Notes: generated by a model from the letters alone, not told the origin. DNA of 64,000 bases from Vibrio taketomensis (GCF_009938165.1 NZ_AP019649.1:124001-188000), one strand, 5' to 3'; counted from the stretch's first letter, positions 50,091 through 62,372 are shown. Made by a program: numbers and translations.

Positions 50091-50381
50091 ATGAACATTC
50101 GTCCATTACATGACCGAGTTATCGTAGAGCGCCAAGAAGTTGAATCTAAGTCTGCCGGCGGCATTGTGCTTACTGGTTCTGCTGCGGAAAAATCGACTCG
50201 CGGTGTTGTTCTAGCTGTAGGCAAAGGCCGCATCCTAGAAAATGGCACTGTTCTACCTTTGGACGTTAAAGTTGGTGATACGGTTATTTTCGCAGAAGGC
50301 TACGGCACGAAAACTGAGAAAATCGACGGTAAAGAAGTTCTTATCATGTCTGAAAATGACATCATGGCAATCGTTGAGTAA
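50091..50381 (+). CDS. groES: GroES co-chaperonin
   Basis: The 10-kDa heptameric lid of the GroEL chaperonin, 96 residues. It begins [20 protein letters not shown] and has the mobile loop region ([16 protein letters not shown]) that contacts GroEL, ending [11 protein letters not shown]. The ATG at 50091 is preceded by CAGGAGAG; an upstream in-frame start adds 17 residues not in the family. Cotranscribed with groEL 53 bases downstream from a putative sigma-32 promoter. Confidence 0.98.
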   Translation: MNIRPLHDRVIVERQEVESKSAGGIVLTGSAAEKSTRGVVLAVGKGRILENGTVLPLDVKVGDTVIFAEGYGTKTEKIDGKEVLIMSENDIMAIVE

Positions 50382-50431
50382 TTTGGCTCTGATTCAAGAA
50401 CGATAAACAATACAGAATTGAGAAGGAATAA

Positions 50432-52078
<1,647 letters not shown>

Positions 52079-52189
52079 TCATCCACTCTCATCCAGTGAT
52101 AGTTTAATTTATAAAATCGTTGTATGTGGTGAAGAGTAAATTTACACTTCGCCGCCGATGAATAAATTGACTCATCCCGTGTTGATTTA

Positions 52190-52220
52190 GAAAAGCCGAA
52201 GCTATGCTTCGGCTTTTTTA
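52190..52220 (+). terminator. Rho-independent terminator of groESL
   Basis: Stem AAAAGCCGAAGC / GCTTCGGCTTTT with a short TAT loop and T6, about 115 bases after the groEL stop. Confidence 0.92.
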
Positions 52221-52303
52221 GTGCCTGAAGAGAAGTAAAGCAGGTATACAGCAAAGAGTCGTAACTGCGAGTTCAATGCCTTTTTGTTATAGGCACAGAA
52301 AAG

Positions 52304-53797
52304 TTGAGTGAGATATCAGTGATTGCCCAGATTGGAAAAATATACAAACAGTGGTTTGTGGGTATTACGTCGATTTTTCTCGTCGCCGTCACGTTATTAA
52401 TGCTTGAATCAGCGAATGATTCAAAGCAAAAATTCGAGCAGCAGAAGTATCGAGTTGAAAAACTGCTAGAGCAGACGAGCCAAGTACTCAATGCACTCGA
52501 ATACAGCATCACATCACTTTACCCATTGCAAAGTGAACGCTATGTATTGCCTCATACGATTAAACTTAAGGGGAATACATGTCAGTTCTTGGGAATGCCA
52601 GATAAGGGTAGGGATTATGACTTTATGTTTTCTGGCCCGAAAGCGATGTGTAATCCTCAATCTGAATTATACCGAGAAGCTTATAAACGCTTATTTGTTT
52701 CACCTTCAATGGCATATTTCGTCAAAAGTATCGACAAGATATCTTCGATCTATTTTGTCTCCAAAGACAAGTTTGTAATCTCTGCCCCTAAAGCTTTTGC
52801 CGAGTCATTGCATGGTGATGTGTTTGATAGCATCATTGTCACGAGACCATATTGGAAGAAAACTGTCGCGCAAACCTCAAGCGATGCGCATGAGCATGTG
52901 ATTTATACAGGGGATTATGCAGACTATATGACAGGGAAGCGTGTGGTAACCATTACTCGTGGTATCTATGTTGAAGGTGAGTTCAAAGGCGTGCTGGCGG
53001 TTGATAATGTTCTGCATGATCTCATTAATGACAAGCTTATTAGCTACAGTTTAACCGAGCATCAAGGTAGAAATAGCTTTGATCTGTTTAGTTTTACCTA
53101 TTCTCAACCTTTAATCGTCGCAGGAGAAAATGCGGGTATTTATTTGACGGTTGATGAGCCAATAGGATTGCATTTACAGCACATATTAGATGCCAATCGT
53201 GAACAGATAATCGCTCTGATCTCATTTTATCTTCTTGCACTACTTACGCTTTGGTTTCGCGCTACCCAGACGCTCAATACACATCTAAAAGCATTGGCAA
53301 TGCGCGATCCTATGACTGGCTTACTCAATCGCCGCGGTTTAGAATCCTATCTGCATAGCCTTGAGCAAAGTAGTTATATGGCTATTGCAGTGTTTGATAT
53401 CGATGATTTTAAAGCGATAAATGACACATACGGTCACCAAGTTGGTGATGAGATAATTTGCCAAGTGGCTAGCTCTCTTGAGAATAGCCTTCGTCAAACC
53501 GATTTGATTTCTCGTTTTGGGGGCGAAGAGTTTGTTGTGGCGATTTCAGCGGATTGTCCGCAGCTATTGCGACTGATATTAGATAGAGTTCAGCGCGAGG
53601 TGAGTACTCCAAAGTTCGTTCATTCTTTGGGGCGAACCATGTCAGTCACCGTATCGGGGGGCGCATTTGTCTATCGCACGGACTCTCTTTCAGAGAGGCG
53701 TGATAGTTGCTCCGATTCTCGCTTGCAACGAGCAGATCAATTGCTTTATCAAGCTAAAGCGCAGGGTAAAAATTGCATCGTTATTGAATCAAACTAA
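52304..53797 (+). CDS. Membrane-bound diguanylate cyclase (GGDEF domain)
   Basis: A 497-residue sensor protein. A first membrane helix at about residues 17-33 (WFVGITSIFLVAVTLLML) is followed by a periplasmic sensor domain of about 270 residues (Cache-like by layout) and a second helix (IIALISFYLLALLTLWF) near residue 310. The GGDEF domain at about 330-495 has ALAMRDPMTGLLNRRGLESY, FDIDDFKAINDTYGHQVGDE and the active site RFGGEEF. An RQTD inhibitory site lies five residues before it, so it should both make cyclic-di-GMP and be product-inhibited. The start is TTG at 52304 with no strong ribosome binding site, so translation may be weak. Its ligand is unknown. Confidence 0.9.
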   Translation: MSEISVIAQIGKIYKQWFVGITSIFLVAVTLLMLESANDSKQKFEQQKYRVEKLLEQTSQVLNALEYSITSLYPLQSERYVLPHTIKLKGNTCQFLGMPDKGRDYDFMFSGPKAMCNPQSELYREAYKRLFVSPSMAYFVKSIDKISSIYFVSKDKFVISAPKAFAESLHGDVFDSIIVTRPYWKKTVAQTSSDAHEHVIYTGDYADYMTGKRVVTITRGIYVEGEFKGVLAVDNVLHDLINDKLISYSLTEHQGRNSFDLFSFTYSQPLIVAGENAGIYLTVDEPIGLHLQHILDANREQIIALISFYLLALLTLWFRATQTLNTHLKALAMRDPMTGLLNRRGLESYLHSLEQSSYMAIAVFDIDDFKAINDTYGHQVGDEIICQVASSLENSLRQTDLISRFGGEEFVVAISADCPQLLRLILDRVQREVSTPKFVHSLGRTMSVTVSGGAFVYRTDSLSERRDSCSDSRLQRADQLLYQAKAQGKNCIVIESN

Positions 53798-53824
53798 AAA
53801 AGGATGGCATTGCCATCCTTTTCA
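53797..53824. terminator. Bidirectional terminator between GGDEF gene and glpX
   Basis: A near-perfect palindrome AAAAGGATGGCA / TGCCATCCTTTT between convergent genes, with an A run on one side and a T run on the other. Confidence 0.9.
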
Positions 53825-53840
53825 ATTCTTAGCGGTACAA

Positions 53841-54848
53841 TTACAGAATAATGTCACGCACTTCAGGATCTTTACGCTCTAAGTAGTGTGTTGATTTGAT
53901 GCGACGAATCGTACGACAGCGGCCACGAATGAGTAGTGTTTCTGTGGTTGCGATATTACCTTGACGTGTAATGCCTTCCAGCAAGTCGCCTTTAGTGATC
54001 CCTGTTGCTGAGAAGATGACGTTATCACTGCGCGCCATGTCTTCCATCTTAAGCACAATACCCGCTTCCACGCCCATTTCTTTGCAGCGCGCAAGCTCTG
54101 CCGCACCGTAAATGCGGTTTTCTTCGTTATTGCCCTTCACTTCATGACGAGGAAGAAGCCGACCGTGCATATCACCATCTAGCGCGCGAATTACCGCAGC
54201 TGATACCACACCTTCCGGAGCGCCACCGATGCAGTACATTACGTCAACTTCGCTATCTGGCATACAAGTAAGAATAGAAGCCGCTACATCACCATCTGGT
54301 ACGGCAAAGACACGTACGCCCATCGCTTGCATCTCCGCAATCACTTGGTCATGGCGAGGTTTCGCCAGAGTGATTACCACTAGCGTATCAAGCGTCTTAT
54401 TTAGTGCTGTTGCGATGTTCTCTAGGTTTTCTTTAAGCGGCTTGTTAAGGTCGATACAACCTTTTGCTCCAGGACCGACGACCAATTTTTCCATGTACAT
54501 ATCAGGTGCTTTAAGGAAACTGCCTTTTTCACCCGCAGCCAACACGGCTAGAGCGTTGGACTGACCCATGGCCGTCATTCGCGTGCCTTCAATTGGGTCT
54601 ACAGCGATATCAACTTCGTCTCCGCCAAGACCAACAACTTCACCAATGTAGAGCATTGGCGCATCATCAATTTCACCCTCACCAATAACAATCTCGCCGC
54701 TGATATCAGTTTTATTGAGTAGGGTACGCATAACTTCAACAGCTGCACCGTCAGCTGCGTTTTTATCGCCACGGCCTAACCATTTATATCCGGCCAGTGC
54801 TGCACCTTCAGTGACTCGAGAAAATGCCATTGCCAAATCGCGTTTCAT
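53841..54848 (-). CDS. glpX: Class II fructose-1,6-bisphosphatase
   Basis: GlpX hydrolyses fructose-1,6-bisphosphate to fructose-6-phosphate in gluconeogenesis, with lithium-sensitive phosphatase architecture. 335 residues, the family length. Motifs are GEGEIDDAPMLYIGE, the metal-binding DPIEGTRMTAMG, GGAPEGVVSAAVIRAL and FSATGITKGDLLEG. The ATG at 54848 gives MKRDLAMAFSRVTEGAAL; a longer in-frame start is unlikely. It is divergent from zapB, a neighbour pair common in gammaproteobacteria. Confidence 0.96.
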   Translation of the reverse strand: MKRDLAMAFSRVTEGAALAGYKWLGRGDKNAADGAAVEVMRTLLNKTDISGEIVIGEGEIDDAPMLYIGEVVGLGGDEVDIAVDPIEGTRMTAMGQSNALAVLAAGEKGSFLKAPDMYMEKLVVGPGAKGCIDLNKPLKENLENIATALNKTLDTLVVITLAKPRHDQVIAEMQAMGVRVFAVPDGDVAASILTCMPDSEVDVMYCIGGAPEGVVSAAVIRALDGDMHGRLLPRHEVKGNNEENRIYGAAELARCKEMGVEAGIVLKMEDMARSDNVIFSATGITKGDLLEGITRQGNIATTETLLIRGRCRTIRRIKSTHYLERKDPEVRDIIL

Positions 54849-55150
54849 GATGACTCCAAATTGGTTTTTAGGATGGAAGTAATTTTGGCGCGATTCTACC
54901 ATATCGAAAGGGAAACGTTTGCTTTTTTGCCGTTCGGAGATTGAATTGGATCAAGAAACCTCAGTAAACTGAGTCAGTAACCGCTTGCTGGATGATTAAC
55001 GTTAGGTGAATGTCAGTAACTGTGCGTTTTTTGTGCGAATAGCGCACAATATCAAATATAGGGCGTGTGTCTCTTGGCTGGGCTAAGTAGAATGAAGGTA
55101 ACACGTGAAGCGAACTTCACTTTAAGCGAACAGAATAAAGGTAGGCTAAG
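54849..55150. other. glpX-zapB divergent intergenic region
   Basis: About 300 bases between divergent genes. It must hold both promoters. I see no convincing operator, repeat or small gene. AAAGGTAGG just before 55151 acts as the zapB ribosome binding site. Confidence 0.45.
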
Positions 55151-55393
55151 ATGTCTTTTGAAGTACTAGAAAAACTAGAAGCAAAAATTCAAACTGCAGT
55201 AGATACAATTTCACTTCTTCAAATGGAAGTGGAAGAGCTAAAAGAAGAAAAAGAGAAGCTTGTTGTTGAAGCTAATGAGCTTCGTGCTAGCCGTGAAGAT
55301 CTAGAGCAAAAATCTCAACAGATGCAACAAGAGCACGCGGCATGGCAAGAGCGCATCCGCAGCCTACTAGGCAAAATGGATGAAGTAGAATAA
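55151..55393 (+). CDS. zapB: Cell division protein ZapB
   Basis: A small coiled-coil protein of 80 residues that sits at midcell and helps organise the FtsZ ring with ZapA, binding MatP at the terminus. Nearly the whole length is heptad coiled coil: [40 protein letters not shown], then a Gln-rich stretch. AAAGGTAGG precedes the ATG. Highly typical in length and start ([13 protein letters not shown]). Confidence 0.94.
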   Translation: MSFEVLEKLEAKIQTAVDTISLLQMEVEELKEEKEKLVVEANELRASREDLEQKSQQMQQEHAAWQERIRSLLGKMDEVE

Positions 55394-55407
55394 TCTACTT
55401 AGAGTTA

Positions 55408-55442
55408 AAAAGAGGCTGACCGAAAGGTTGGCCTTTTTGCTA
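55408..55442 (+). terminator. Rho-independent terminator of zapB
   Basis: Stem AAAAGAGGCTGACC / GGTTGGCCTTTTT with a GAAA loop and one G-T pair, 15 bases after the zapB stop. Confidence 0.85.
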
Positions 55443-55487
55443 TCTGGCCGTTAAAAATAGGTTCAGAGAGCTTTGGGACATGGGTAG

Positions 55488-55517
55488 TAAAAAGGTCAGC
55501 TTGATGCTGACCTTTGA
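55488..55517 (-). terminator. Terminator of metF
   Basis: Inverted repeat AAAGGTCAGC / GCTGACCTTT with a TTGAT loop. On the minus strand it is followed by TTTTACTACC, just past the metF stop at 55532. Confidence 0.82.
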
Positions 55518-55531
55518 CAAATTGCTGAGTG

Positions 55532-56484
<953 letters not shown>

Positions 56485-56607
56485 ATATGGCTACAGAATG
56501 TAATGAATAAGTTTTAAAGTCAATCATGTGATTATGAATTTTATTCAAGTTGACGTTGAGTAATCTTCACGTAGAACGATTTAATTCAGTTTAGTTTGAT
56601 GAACAGA

Positions 56608-56634
56608 AGGCGTGAGCGTTATCGCTGCACGCCT
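56608..56634 (-). terminator. Possible terminator of metBL
   Basis: Hairpin AGGCGTG-AGCG / CGCT-CACGCCT with a TTAT loop and one bulged base, 10 bases past the metL stop on the minus strand. No clear T run follows, so it is tentative. Confidence 0.45.
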
Positions 56635-56644
56635 AACGCTTTCA

Positions 56645-59056
56645 CTAAATCAAACTTGAGAGCAGATTCAGGTCCGACTGAATCGCTCCAGCCGTGACCT
56701 CTCTGCCTGCACCAGGGCCTCGAATGACTAATGGATTATCTTTGTACCATTTACTCTCAATCGCAAAGATGTTGTCGCATGGCAGCAGGTTCGCAAGGGC
56801 GTGCTCACGAGTGAGCGCCTCTACACCTACTGTCGCCTTGCCATTTTTCTCCAATCGCGCAACGTAGCGCAGTACTTTATCTTCGCGCTGTGCTTTGCGT
56901 AAGCGCTCGGCGAGTAACTCACTTAGAATATGGCCATTATCAAGAAAGTCATCCAAAGGCAGTTGAGCGAGCTCTTCTGGCACTAGGCTTTCTACTTTGA
57001 CAGCCTCTGGCTCAATCGTTAAGCCAGATTCACGCGCAAGAATCACCAGTTTTCGCATCACATCTGAGCCATCCAAGTCATGACGAGGATCGGGCTCGGT
57101 TAATCCTTGTTGCCAAGCTAAATCGACTAGCTCGGCAAATGGCACACTGCCGTCATATTGTTGAAACAGCCAAGAAAGTGTGCCGGAAAAGATGCCAGAG
57201 ATAGCAATGACTTCATCGCCGCTCTCACGTAAATCTTTGACCGTGTGATTGATCGGTAAACCTGCACCAACAGTAGCATTGTAAAGCCAATGGCGGTTGA
57301 TTTTGGCAAAGGCATCCTGCACTTGGTAGTAGAAGGCGCTTGAGGCAGATCCTGCGACTTTATTGGCAGAAATAAGGTGTACGCCTTGGGTTGCAATTTC
57401 TTGATATTGAAGTGCTAATTCTTGGCTGGCGGTAACATCAATCACGACAGCTTCATCGTAGCCTTGAATTGAGCCAAGACGTGGTATCCATTCGCCATTT
57501 TCATAGCTGATAGCTTCATTATCAAATTGTTGATTCGCATTTGCGGCATTAATGCCATTTGCGTCAAACCAGTAGGTTTGGCTATCGATGATTGCGACTA
57601 ACTCGAAATTCATGCCACGGCGTTTTTCTAGTTCACTCTTTTGCTCAGCAAATAACGATAACCATGCGCTGCCAATATTGCCTTTTCCGCATAGCGCGAT
57701 GGCAACACGCTTTTGTGCTTGAAATAGCTGTTTGTGAATGCCTTGCACTAATGGTGTCGTGGCAGAGGTGCGCAAAATGGCAACCAAGCTTAAGCCCGAT
57801 GTGGACTCGGCGATAAATTCAACCGGAGCATGTTTAAGCTGCTGATAGAAACCGTAAGAGTGAATAGGGTTGCTTGTTACCCCTGCGCCAACAGCAGCTA
57901 CCATAGAGTAGCCCTCTTTAAGTTTGATTTCGGCTTCAAAGCCTTTGTCTTGCAAATAAGCCAAAGCGCCACCGGCGATTTCTCGGGTGTAGCTTAAGCG
58001 CAAGCAATGTTGATCTTCTTGAACCTCGTACGCCAGTGGTTCTAACTGAGCCCTGCTAAGACTCGATAGTGCTTCTTGTCGCAAGCGTGAAAAATCATGA
58101 CCAGAAGAAACGTACAGTTCTATCAACAGTACTTCATCCAGTGAAGATATAATTTTTGCGCCGCGCCCAGAGGCGAGTACGCGTTCGATACGTGTTGAAC
58201 CTGCTTCAGGTTCGTAGCTGCAACGCAGATGGCAATCCATCGCACTTTGCGCGACAGGTTGTAGGGTACGGCTATGCAACACGGGAGCAGCTAAGCGTGC
58301 CAATTCGCTCGCTTCATCAAGGCGCAGCAATGGCAGAAGGCAAGCATCTTCAACAATACGAGGATCGGCACTATAGACGCCGGCAACGTCGCTCCAAATA
58401 GTCACTTTACTCACTTGGGCTAATGCGCCAATCACCGTCGCGGAGTAATCTGAACCATTTCGACCGAGCAGTACGGTATGGCCCTGTTGGTTTTGTGCCA
58501 TAAAGCCTGTGATCACCACTCGATGTTGAGAATGTTGTGAAAGAATGGCATTTAGCAGTGGATAAGAGGTGCCGCGATCGACTTCAGGTTGAGTTCCAGC
58601 TTCTGCACGTAAAAAGTTGCGAGAATCGAGGGCGATAGATGTGAGTTTATTTTGGTTCAGCAGTGTTGATAGTAAACGTGCAGACCAGCTTTCACCATGT
58701 CCAAGTACGGCAGCTTGTTCCGCATCAGTCAGCGGAGCTGAAAGTTCTCCGAGTAACTTAAACTCATCGTTGAGTTGGGCGATCAGCGCCGTTTGTTCGT
58801 CGCCGCTTAGCAGTTGTTCAATCAGATTTACTTGAAATTTTTTGACGTCTTGTAGCGCTTCGTGAGCGATGCGACCGTCTTTATATAAGCCTTCAATAAA
58901 TTCAATCAAATGGTTGGTGGTTTTGCCTGCAGCAGAAACAACGATCAAATCCTCCGCTTGAGAGTATTGTTTCAGTATTTGCACCACACGGCGATAGCAT
59001 TCAGGATCCGCCAAACTGCTACCACCAAATTTATGCAGTTGTCTTTCGATACTCAT
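56645..59056 (-). CDS. metL: Bifunctional aspartokinase II/homoserine dehydrogenase II
   Basis: MetL phosphorylates aspartate and later reduces aspartate semialdehyde to homoserine for the methionine branch. 803 residues, near E. coli MetL (810). Aspartokinase domain: LHKFGGSSLADPECY at the start, VTIWSDVAGVYSADPRIVED and a regulatory region. Homoserine dehydrogenase domain: VAIALCGKGNIGSAWLSLFA (NAD binding), VDVTASQELA-like text, LISANKVAGSASSAFYYQVQ, TVGAGLPINHTVKDLRESGD and GIFSGTLSWLFQQYDGSVPF. The start directly follows the metB stop, so metBL is an operon, as in E. coli. Confidence 0.97.
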   Translation of the reverse strand: MSIERQLHKFGGSSLADPECYRRVVQILKQYSQAEDLIVVSAAGKTTNHLIEFIEGLYKDGRIAHEALQDVKKFQVNLIEQLLSGDEQTALIAQLNDEFKLLGELSAPLTDAEQAAVLGHGESWSARLLSTLLNQNKLTSIALDSRNFLRAEAGTQPEVDRGTSYPLLNAILSQHSQHRVVITGFMAQNQQGHTVLLGRNGSDYSATVIGALAQVSKVTIWSDVAGVYSADPRIVEDACLLPLLRLDEASELARLAAPVLHSRTLQPVAQSAMDCHLRCSYEPEAGSTRIERVLASGRGAKIISSLDEVLLIELYVSSGHDFSRLRQEALSSLSRAQLEPLAYEVQEDQHCLRLSYTREIAGGALAYLQDKGFEAEIKLKEGYSMVAAVGAGVTSNPIHSYGFYQQLKHAPVEFIAESTSGLSLVAILRTSATTPLVQGIHKQLFQAQKRVAIALCGKGNIGSAWLSLFAEQKSELEKRRGMNFELVAIIDSQTYWFDANGINAANANQQFDNEAISYENGEWIPRLGSIQGYDEAVVIDVTASQELALQYQEIATQGVHLISANKVAGSASSAFYYQVQDAFAKINRHWLYNATVGAGLPINHTVKDLRESGDEVIAISGIFSGTLSWLFQQYDGSVPFAELVDLAWQQGLTEPDPRHDLDGSDVMRKLVILARESGLTIEPEAVKVESLVPEELAQLPLDDFLDNGHILSELLAERLRKAQREDKVLRYVARLEKNGKATVGVEALTREHALANLLPCDNIFAIESKWYKDNPLVIRGPGAGREVTAGAIQSDLNLLSSLI

Positions 59057-60223
59057 TTAGTTTTGCTCCAGTGCCAATGCGAATGCTTGTTCCAAATCAG
59101 CGATAAGATCGTCTGCATCTTCAAGACCAACTGATAAACGTAATAATTGCTGTGAAACGCCAGCTTCTGCCAGTGCGGCTTCGCCCATCGCGCGGTGTGT
59201 CATCGATGCGGGATGACAGATTAAGCTTTCAACACCACCAAGTGATTCTGCGAGGGAGAACAATTGTAGCCCACTCACAAAGGTTTTGAGTTGTTCAAAA
59301 CTACCTGCAAATTCAAAGCTGAGCATAGAGCCAAAGCCACTTTGTTGTTTGAGTGCAATTTGATGACCTGGATGAGTGGGTAAACTTGGGTGATAAATAT
59401 TACCGACCAATGCATGTTTTTTGAGAAACTCAAGAATATGCGTTGCGCTCTCTTCGTGGACACGCATACGAGCAGACAATGTGCGTAGACCTCGCAGTGT
59501 CATGTAGCTATCAAATGGCGTGCCCGTTGCGCCAATACAATTACCCCACCAAGCGAGTTCTTCCGCCAATTCATGGGTTTTGGTAATGACGACACCGCCA
59601 ATCACATCGGAGTGGCCGTTAATGAATTTGGTCGTCGAGTGAATGACAATATCCGCGCCGAGTTCAAGAGGCTTTTGGTACACTGGAGTTAGAAAGGTAT
59701 TGTCGACCGCGACTAAGGCATCAACCGCATGTGCCTGCTGACAAATTTGTTCGATATCCACGACACGCACCAGTGGATTTGATGGTGTTTCAACTAGGAC
59801 TAATTTAGGCTTTTGAGCTAATGCGTGACTGAGTGCTTGCGGATCAGACTGATCGACAAATAAGACCTTAAAGTCACCTTTTTGAGCGCGAGTGTTAAAA
59901 AGACGGTAGCTGCCACCATAGCAGTCATGTGGTGCGATGATGAGGTCATTGGGGCCTAATAAGCTGGTGGCTAACAGATTAAGAGCAGAGGTTCCGCAGT
60001 TGGTGATTACCGCGCCTTGGCCTGATTCTAATTGGTAGAGTGTTTTTTCCAGCAAGCCTCGATTAGGGTTGCCTGAACGCGTGTAATCGTATTTTGGCAC
60101 ATCACCAAAAGCAGAGAAACCATAATTGGTTGAAAGATAAATAGGAGGAACGACGGCGTTGTGTTGAGTATCGGACTCTATGCCGGTACGAACCGCGATA
60201 GTAGCAGGCTTGCGGGTGCTCAT
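59057..60223 (-). CDS. metB: Cystathionine gamma-synthase
   Basis: MetB joins O-succinylhomoserine (or an acetyl form) with cysteine to cystathionine using PLP. 388 residues. Seen are TIAVRTGIESDTQHNAVVPP, YDYTRSGNPNRGLLEKTLYQ, the PLP site VDNTFLTPVYQKPLELGADI followed by VIHSTTKFINGHSDVIGG with the Schiff-base Lys, and SLGGVESLICHPASMTHRAM. The ATG at 60223 has AAGGAAAC upstream; an in-frame start 78 bases earlier would add an unlikely N-terminus. First gene of metBL, divergent from metJ with a shared four-box operator. Confidence 0.96.
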   Translation of the reverse strand: MSTRKPATIAVRTGIESDTQHNAVVPPIYLSTNYGFSAFGDVPKYDYTRSGNPNRGLLEKTLYQLESGQGAVITNCGTSALNLLATSLLGPNDLIIAPHDCYGGSYRLFNTRAQKGDFKVLFVDQSDPQALSHALAQKPKLVLVETPSNPLVRVVDIEQICQQAHAVDALVAVDNTFLTPVYQKPLELGADIVIHSTTKFINGHSDVIGGVVITKTHELAEELAWWGNCIGATGTPFDSYMTLRGLRTLSARMRVHEESATHILEFLKKHALVGNIYHPSLPTHPGHQIALKQQSGFGSMLSFEFAGSFEQLKTFVSGLQLFSLAESLGGVESLICHPASMTHRAMGEAALAEAGVSQQLLRLSVGLEDADDLIADLEQAFALALEQN

Positions 60224-60339
60224 AAGTGTTTCCTTTCGAACAAATTGTGATTTGTCAGTAAGAATGCGTTTTCTCAACGAGCGAGCGTAGATACAATGCA
60301 TTCACAATCCATTTACGCTACTTTACTTGTCTAAATGTG

Positions 60340-60371
60340 AGCCGTCAATACATCTGGACGTCTATATGTCT
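60340..60371. promoter_or_regulatory. MetJ operator: four tandem Met boxes between metB and metJ
   Basis: Four contiguous 8-base boxes, AGCCGTCA, ATACATCT, GGACGTCT and ATATGTCT, match AGACGTCT by 6, 5, 7 and 6 bases on either strand. They lie between the divergent metB and metJ genes, so MetJ probably represses both, including itself. Confidence 0.85.
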
Positions 60372-60445
60372 TTGCTTGCAGCCTTAAAAGCCGCTAAAAT
60401 TAGCACCTAACCAAATTACCGATCAAACTATAACGAAGGTGCGCA

Positions 60446-60763
60446 ATGGCAGACTGGAATGGCGATTACATTAGCCCATATGCTGAACATGGAAAGAAGA
60501 GCGAACAAGTAAAAAAGATTACCGTTTCAATTCCATTGAAAGTATTAAAGGTATTGACGGATGAGCGCACGCGCCGCCAAATCAATAACCTACGCCATGC
60601 GACTAATAGTGAATTGCTATGTGAAGCGTTTTTGCATGCCTACACCGGACAGCCTTTGCCGACCGATGAAGATTTGCGTAAAGACCGCCCTGATGACATT
60701 CCATCAGAAGCGAAAGAATTGATGACGGCGATGGGCATCGAGTTTGAAGCATTTGATGACTAA
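60446..60763 (+). CDS. metJ: Methionine repressor MetJ
   Basis: A ribbon-helix-helix repressor of 105 residues that binds Met boxes as tandem dimers with S-adenosylmethionine as corepressor. The DNA-contacting beta strand is seen as [19 protein letters not shown], followed by [20 protein letters not shown] (helices A and B) with the SAM-binding region after it. Length and sequence are nearly those of enterobacterial MetJ. AACGAAGG precedes the ATG. Confidence 0.98.
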   Translation: MADWNGDYISPYAEHGKKSEQVKKITVSIPLKVLKVLTDERTRRQINNLRHATNSELLCEAFLHAYTGQPLPTDEDLRKDRPDDIPSEAKELMTAMGIEFEAFDD

Positions 60764-60801
60764 ACGTTGTCGGCTGGTATAAGCACCAACCAGTGATGCA
60801 C

Positions 60802-60833
60802 ACAAAAACCGCAGTTAAAACTGCGGTTTTTGT
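60802..60833. terminator. Terminator between metJ and maeB
   Basis: Stem AAAAACCGCAG / CTGCGGTTTTT with a TTAAAA loop, symmetrical enough to stop both the metJ (+) and maeB (-) transcripts. Confidence 0.92.
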
Positions 60834-60872
60834 GTTTATGATTAACGTTCAAAGAGTCGATAGCAACGACAG

Positions 60873-62147
60873 CTAAGCCATATAATTTTCAGGCATTTCA
60901 ATTCGAGCGACACCGGAGTCTACCGCAGCTTGCGCGACGGCTTTGGCGACATTCGCGAGCAGTCTAGGATCCATCGGTTTTGGAATAATGTAATCACGAC
61001 CAAATTCCAATGAATCCACACCTGCAGCCGCAAGTACTTCTGCTGGTACTGGCAATTTCGCTAGTTGACGAATTGCTTCTACCGCGGCTAATTTCATTTC
61101 ATCATTTATTTCACTGGCACGCACATCCAGTGCACCGCGGAAAATAAACGGGAAACAAAGTACGTTATTGACTTGGTTTGGATAGTCACTGCGGCCCGTA
61201 CCCATAATTAAATCATCACGTACTTGATGAGCCAGCTCGGGCTTAATTTCTGGATCTGGGTTTGAACAGGCAAATACGATCGGCTTATCGGCCATTAATT
61301 TCAGCGCATCTTGTGGAAGTAGGTTCGGCCCGGACACACCAAGGAAGATATCGGCACCCTCAATCACATCTTCTAGAGTGCGTTTATCGGTATTGTTAGC
61401 AAATAACTTTTTGTATTCATTGAGATCGTCACGACGAGTGTGAATTACGCCCTTGCGATCCAACATGTAAATTTTTTCACGCATCGCACCGCATTTGATT
61501 AGTAATTCCATACACGCAACGGCGGCTGCACCAGCACCAAGGCAGACAATAGTTGCGTCTTCTAGTTTTTTGCCTTGTAGCTCCATCGCATTAAGCATAC
61601 CGGCGGCGGTGACTATCGCGGTGCCGTGTTGGTCATCGTGAAAAACCGGCACATCACAACGCTCGATTAGCTGCTTTTCAATTTCAAAGCAATCTGGCGC
61701 TTTGATGTCTTCTAAGTTGATGCCACCAAAGGTGTCTGCAATATTGGCAACCGTGTCGACAAACTCTTCAATGGTGCGGTGTTTCACTTCAATATCAATC
61801 GAATCTAATCCAGCAAAGCGTTTAAATAGCAGGGCTTTACCTTCCATCACGGGTTTAGACGCCAATGGTCCTAAGTTACCAAGACCTAGAATGGCGGTAC
61901 CATTTGATATCACGGCGACCATATTGCCTTTGGCGGTGTACCTATAAACATTCTCTGGGTTTTGAGCAATTTCTCGAACGGGCTCAGCCACACCAGGACT
62001 ATAAGCTAAAGCAAGATCTTTGGCGCTTTCTGCTGGCTTGGTAAGGGCGATTTCAATTTTGCCTGCGATAGGGGATGCGTGGTATTCAAGGGCTTGTTGA
62101 CGGAAGAGTTCTTCTGCGCTGAGTTCGACTGATTGAGCGTCTGACAT
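60873..62147 (-). CDS. maeB: Malic enzyme (oxaloacetate-decarboxylating malate dehydrogenase), short form
   Basis: Converts malate to pyruvate and CO2 with NAD(P). 424 residues: only the malic enzyme part is present, without the C-terminal phosphotransacetylase-like domain of E. coli MaeB (about 760). Motifs are KDLALAYSPGVAEPVREIAQ, NGTAILGLGNLGPLASKPVM, the catalytic FEIEKQLIERCDVPVFHDDQ with HGTAIVTAAGMLNA, the Rossmann ATIVCLGAGAAAVACMELL and FACSNPDPEIKPE. The short form is usual in Vibrio and Bacillus. Cofactor preference cannot be fixed from sequence. Confidence 0.92.
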   Translation of the reverse strand: MSDAQSVELSAEELFRQQALEYHASPIAGKIEIALTKPAESAKDLALAYSPGVAEPVREIAQNPENVYRYTAKGNMVAVISNGTAILGLGNLGPLASKPVMEGKALLFKRFAGLDSIDIEVKHRTIEEFVDTVANIADTFGGINLEDIKAPDCFEIEKQLIERCDVPVFHDDQHGTAIVTAAGMLNAMELQGKKLEDATIVCLGAGAAAVACMELLIKCGAMREKIYMLDRKGVIHTRRDDLNEYKKLFANNTDKRTLEDVIEGADIFLGVSGPNLLPQDALKLMADKPIVFACSNPDPEIKPELAHQVRDDLIMGTGRSDYPNQVNNVLCFPFIFRGALDVRASEINDEMKLAAVEAIRQLAKLPVPAEVLAAAGVDSLEFGRDYIIPKPMDPRLLANVAKAVAQAAVDSGVARIEMPENYMA

Positions 62148-62324
62148 AGGATTAATTTCTCGTTATTGTGTAACTGTTAAAAACGTTGTTTTTAAGTTTG
62201 ATTTGCTATCAAATCTAATCAGTTATTATAGGCTTAACGATAATTAAGAAGGTCTACCAGCTCGCATTTTGGCAAAACAATGGGTTATTGAAAGATAAAG
62301 ACTGGCGCTGGAAATTGAGGCAAT

Positions 62325-62352
62325 AAAAAAGGACGCTGTGCGTCCTTTTTTA
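62325..62352 (-). terminator. Rho-independent terminator of rpmE
   Basis: Stem AAAAAAGGACGC / GCGTCCTTTTTT with a TGT loop, 20 bases past the rpmE stop on the minus strand. Confidence 0.9.
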
Positions 62353-62372
62353 GAATCGGTATAAAGTAGTAA

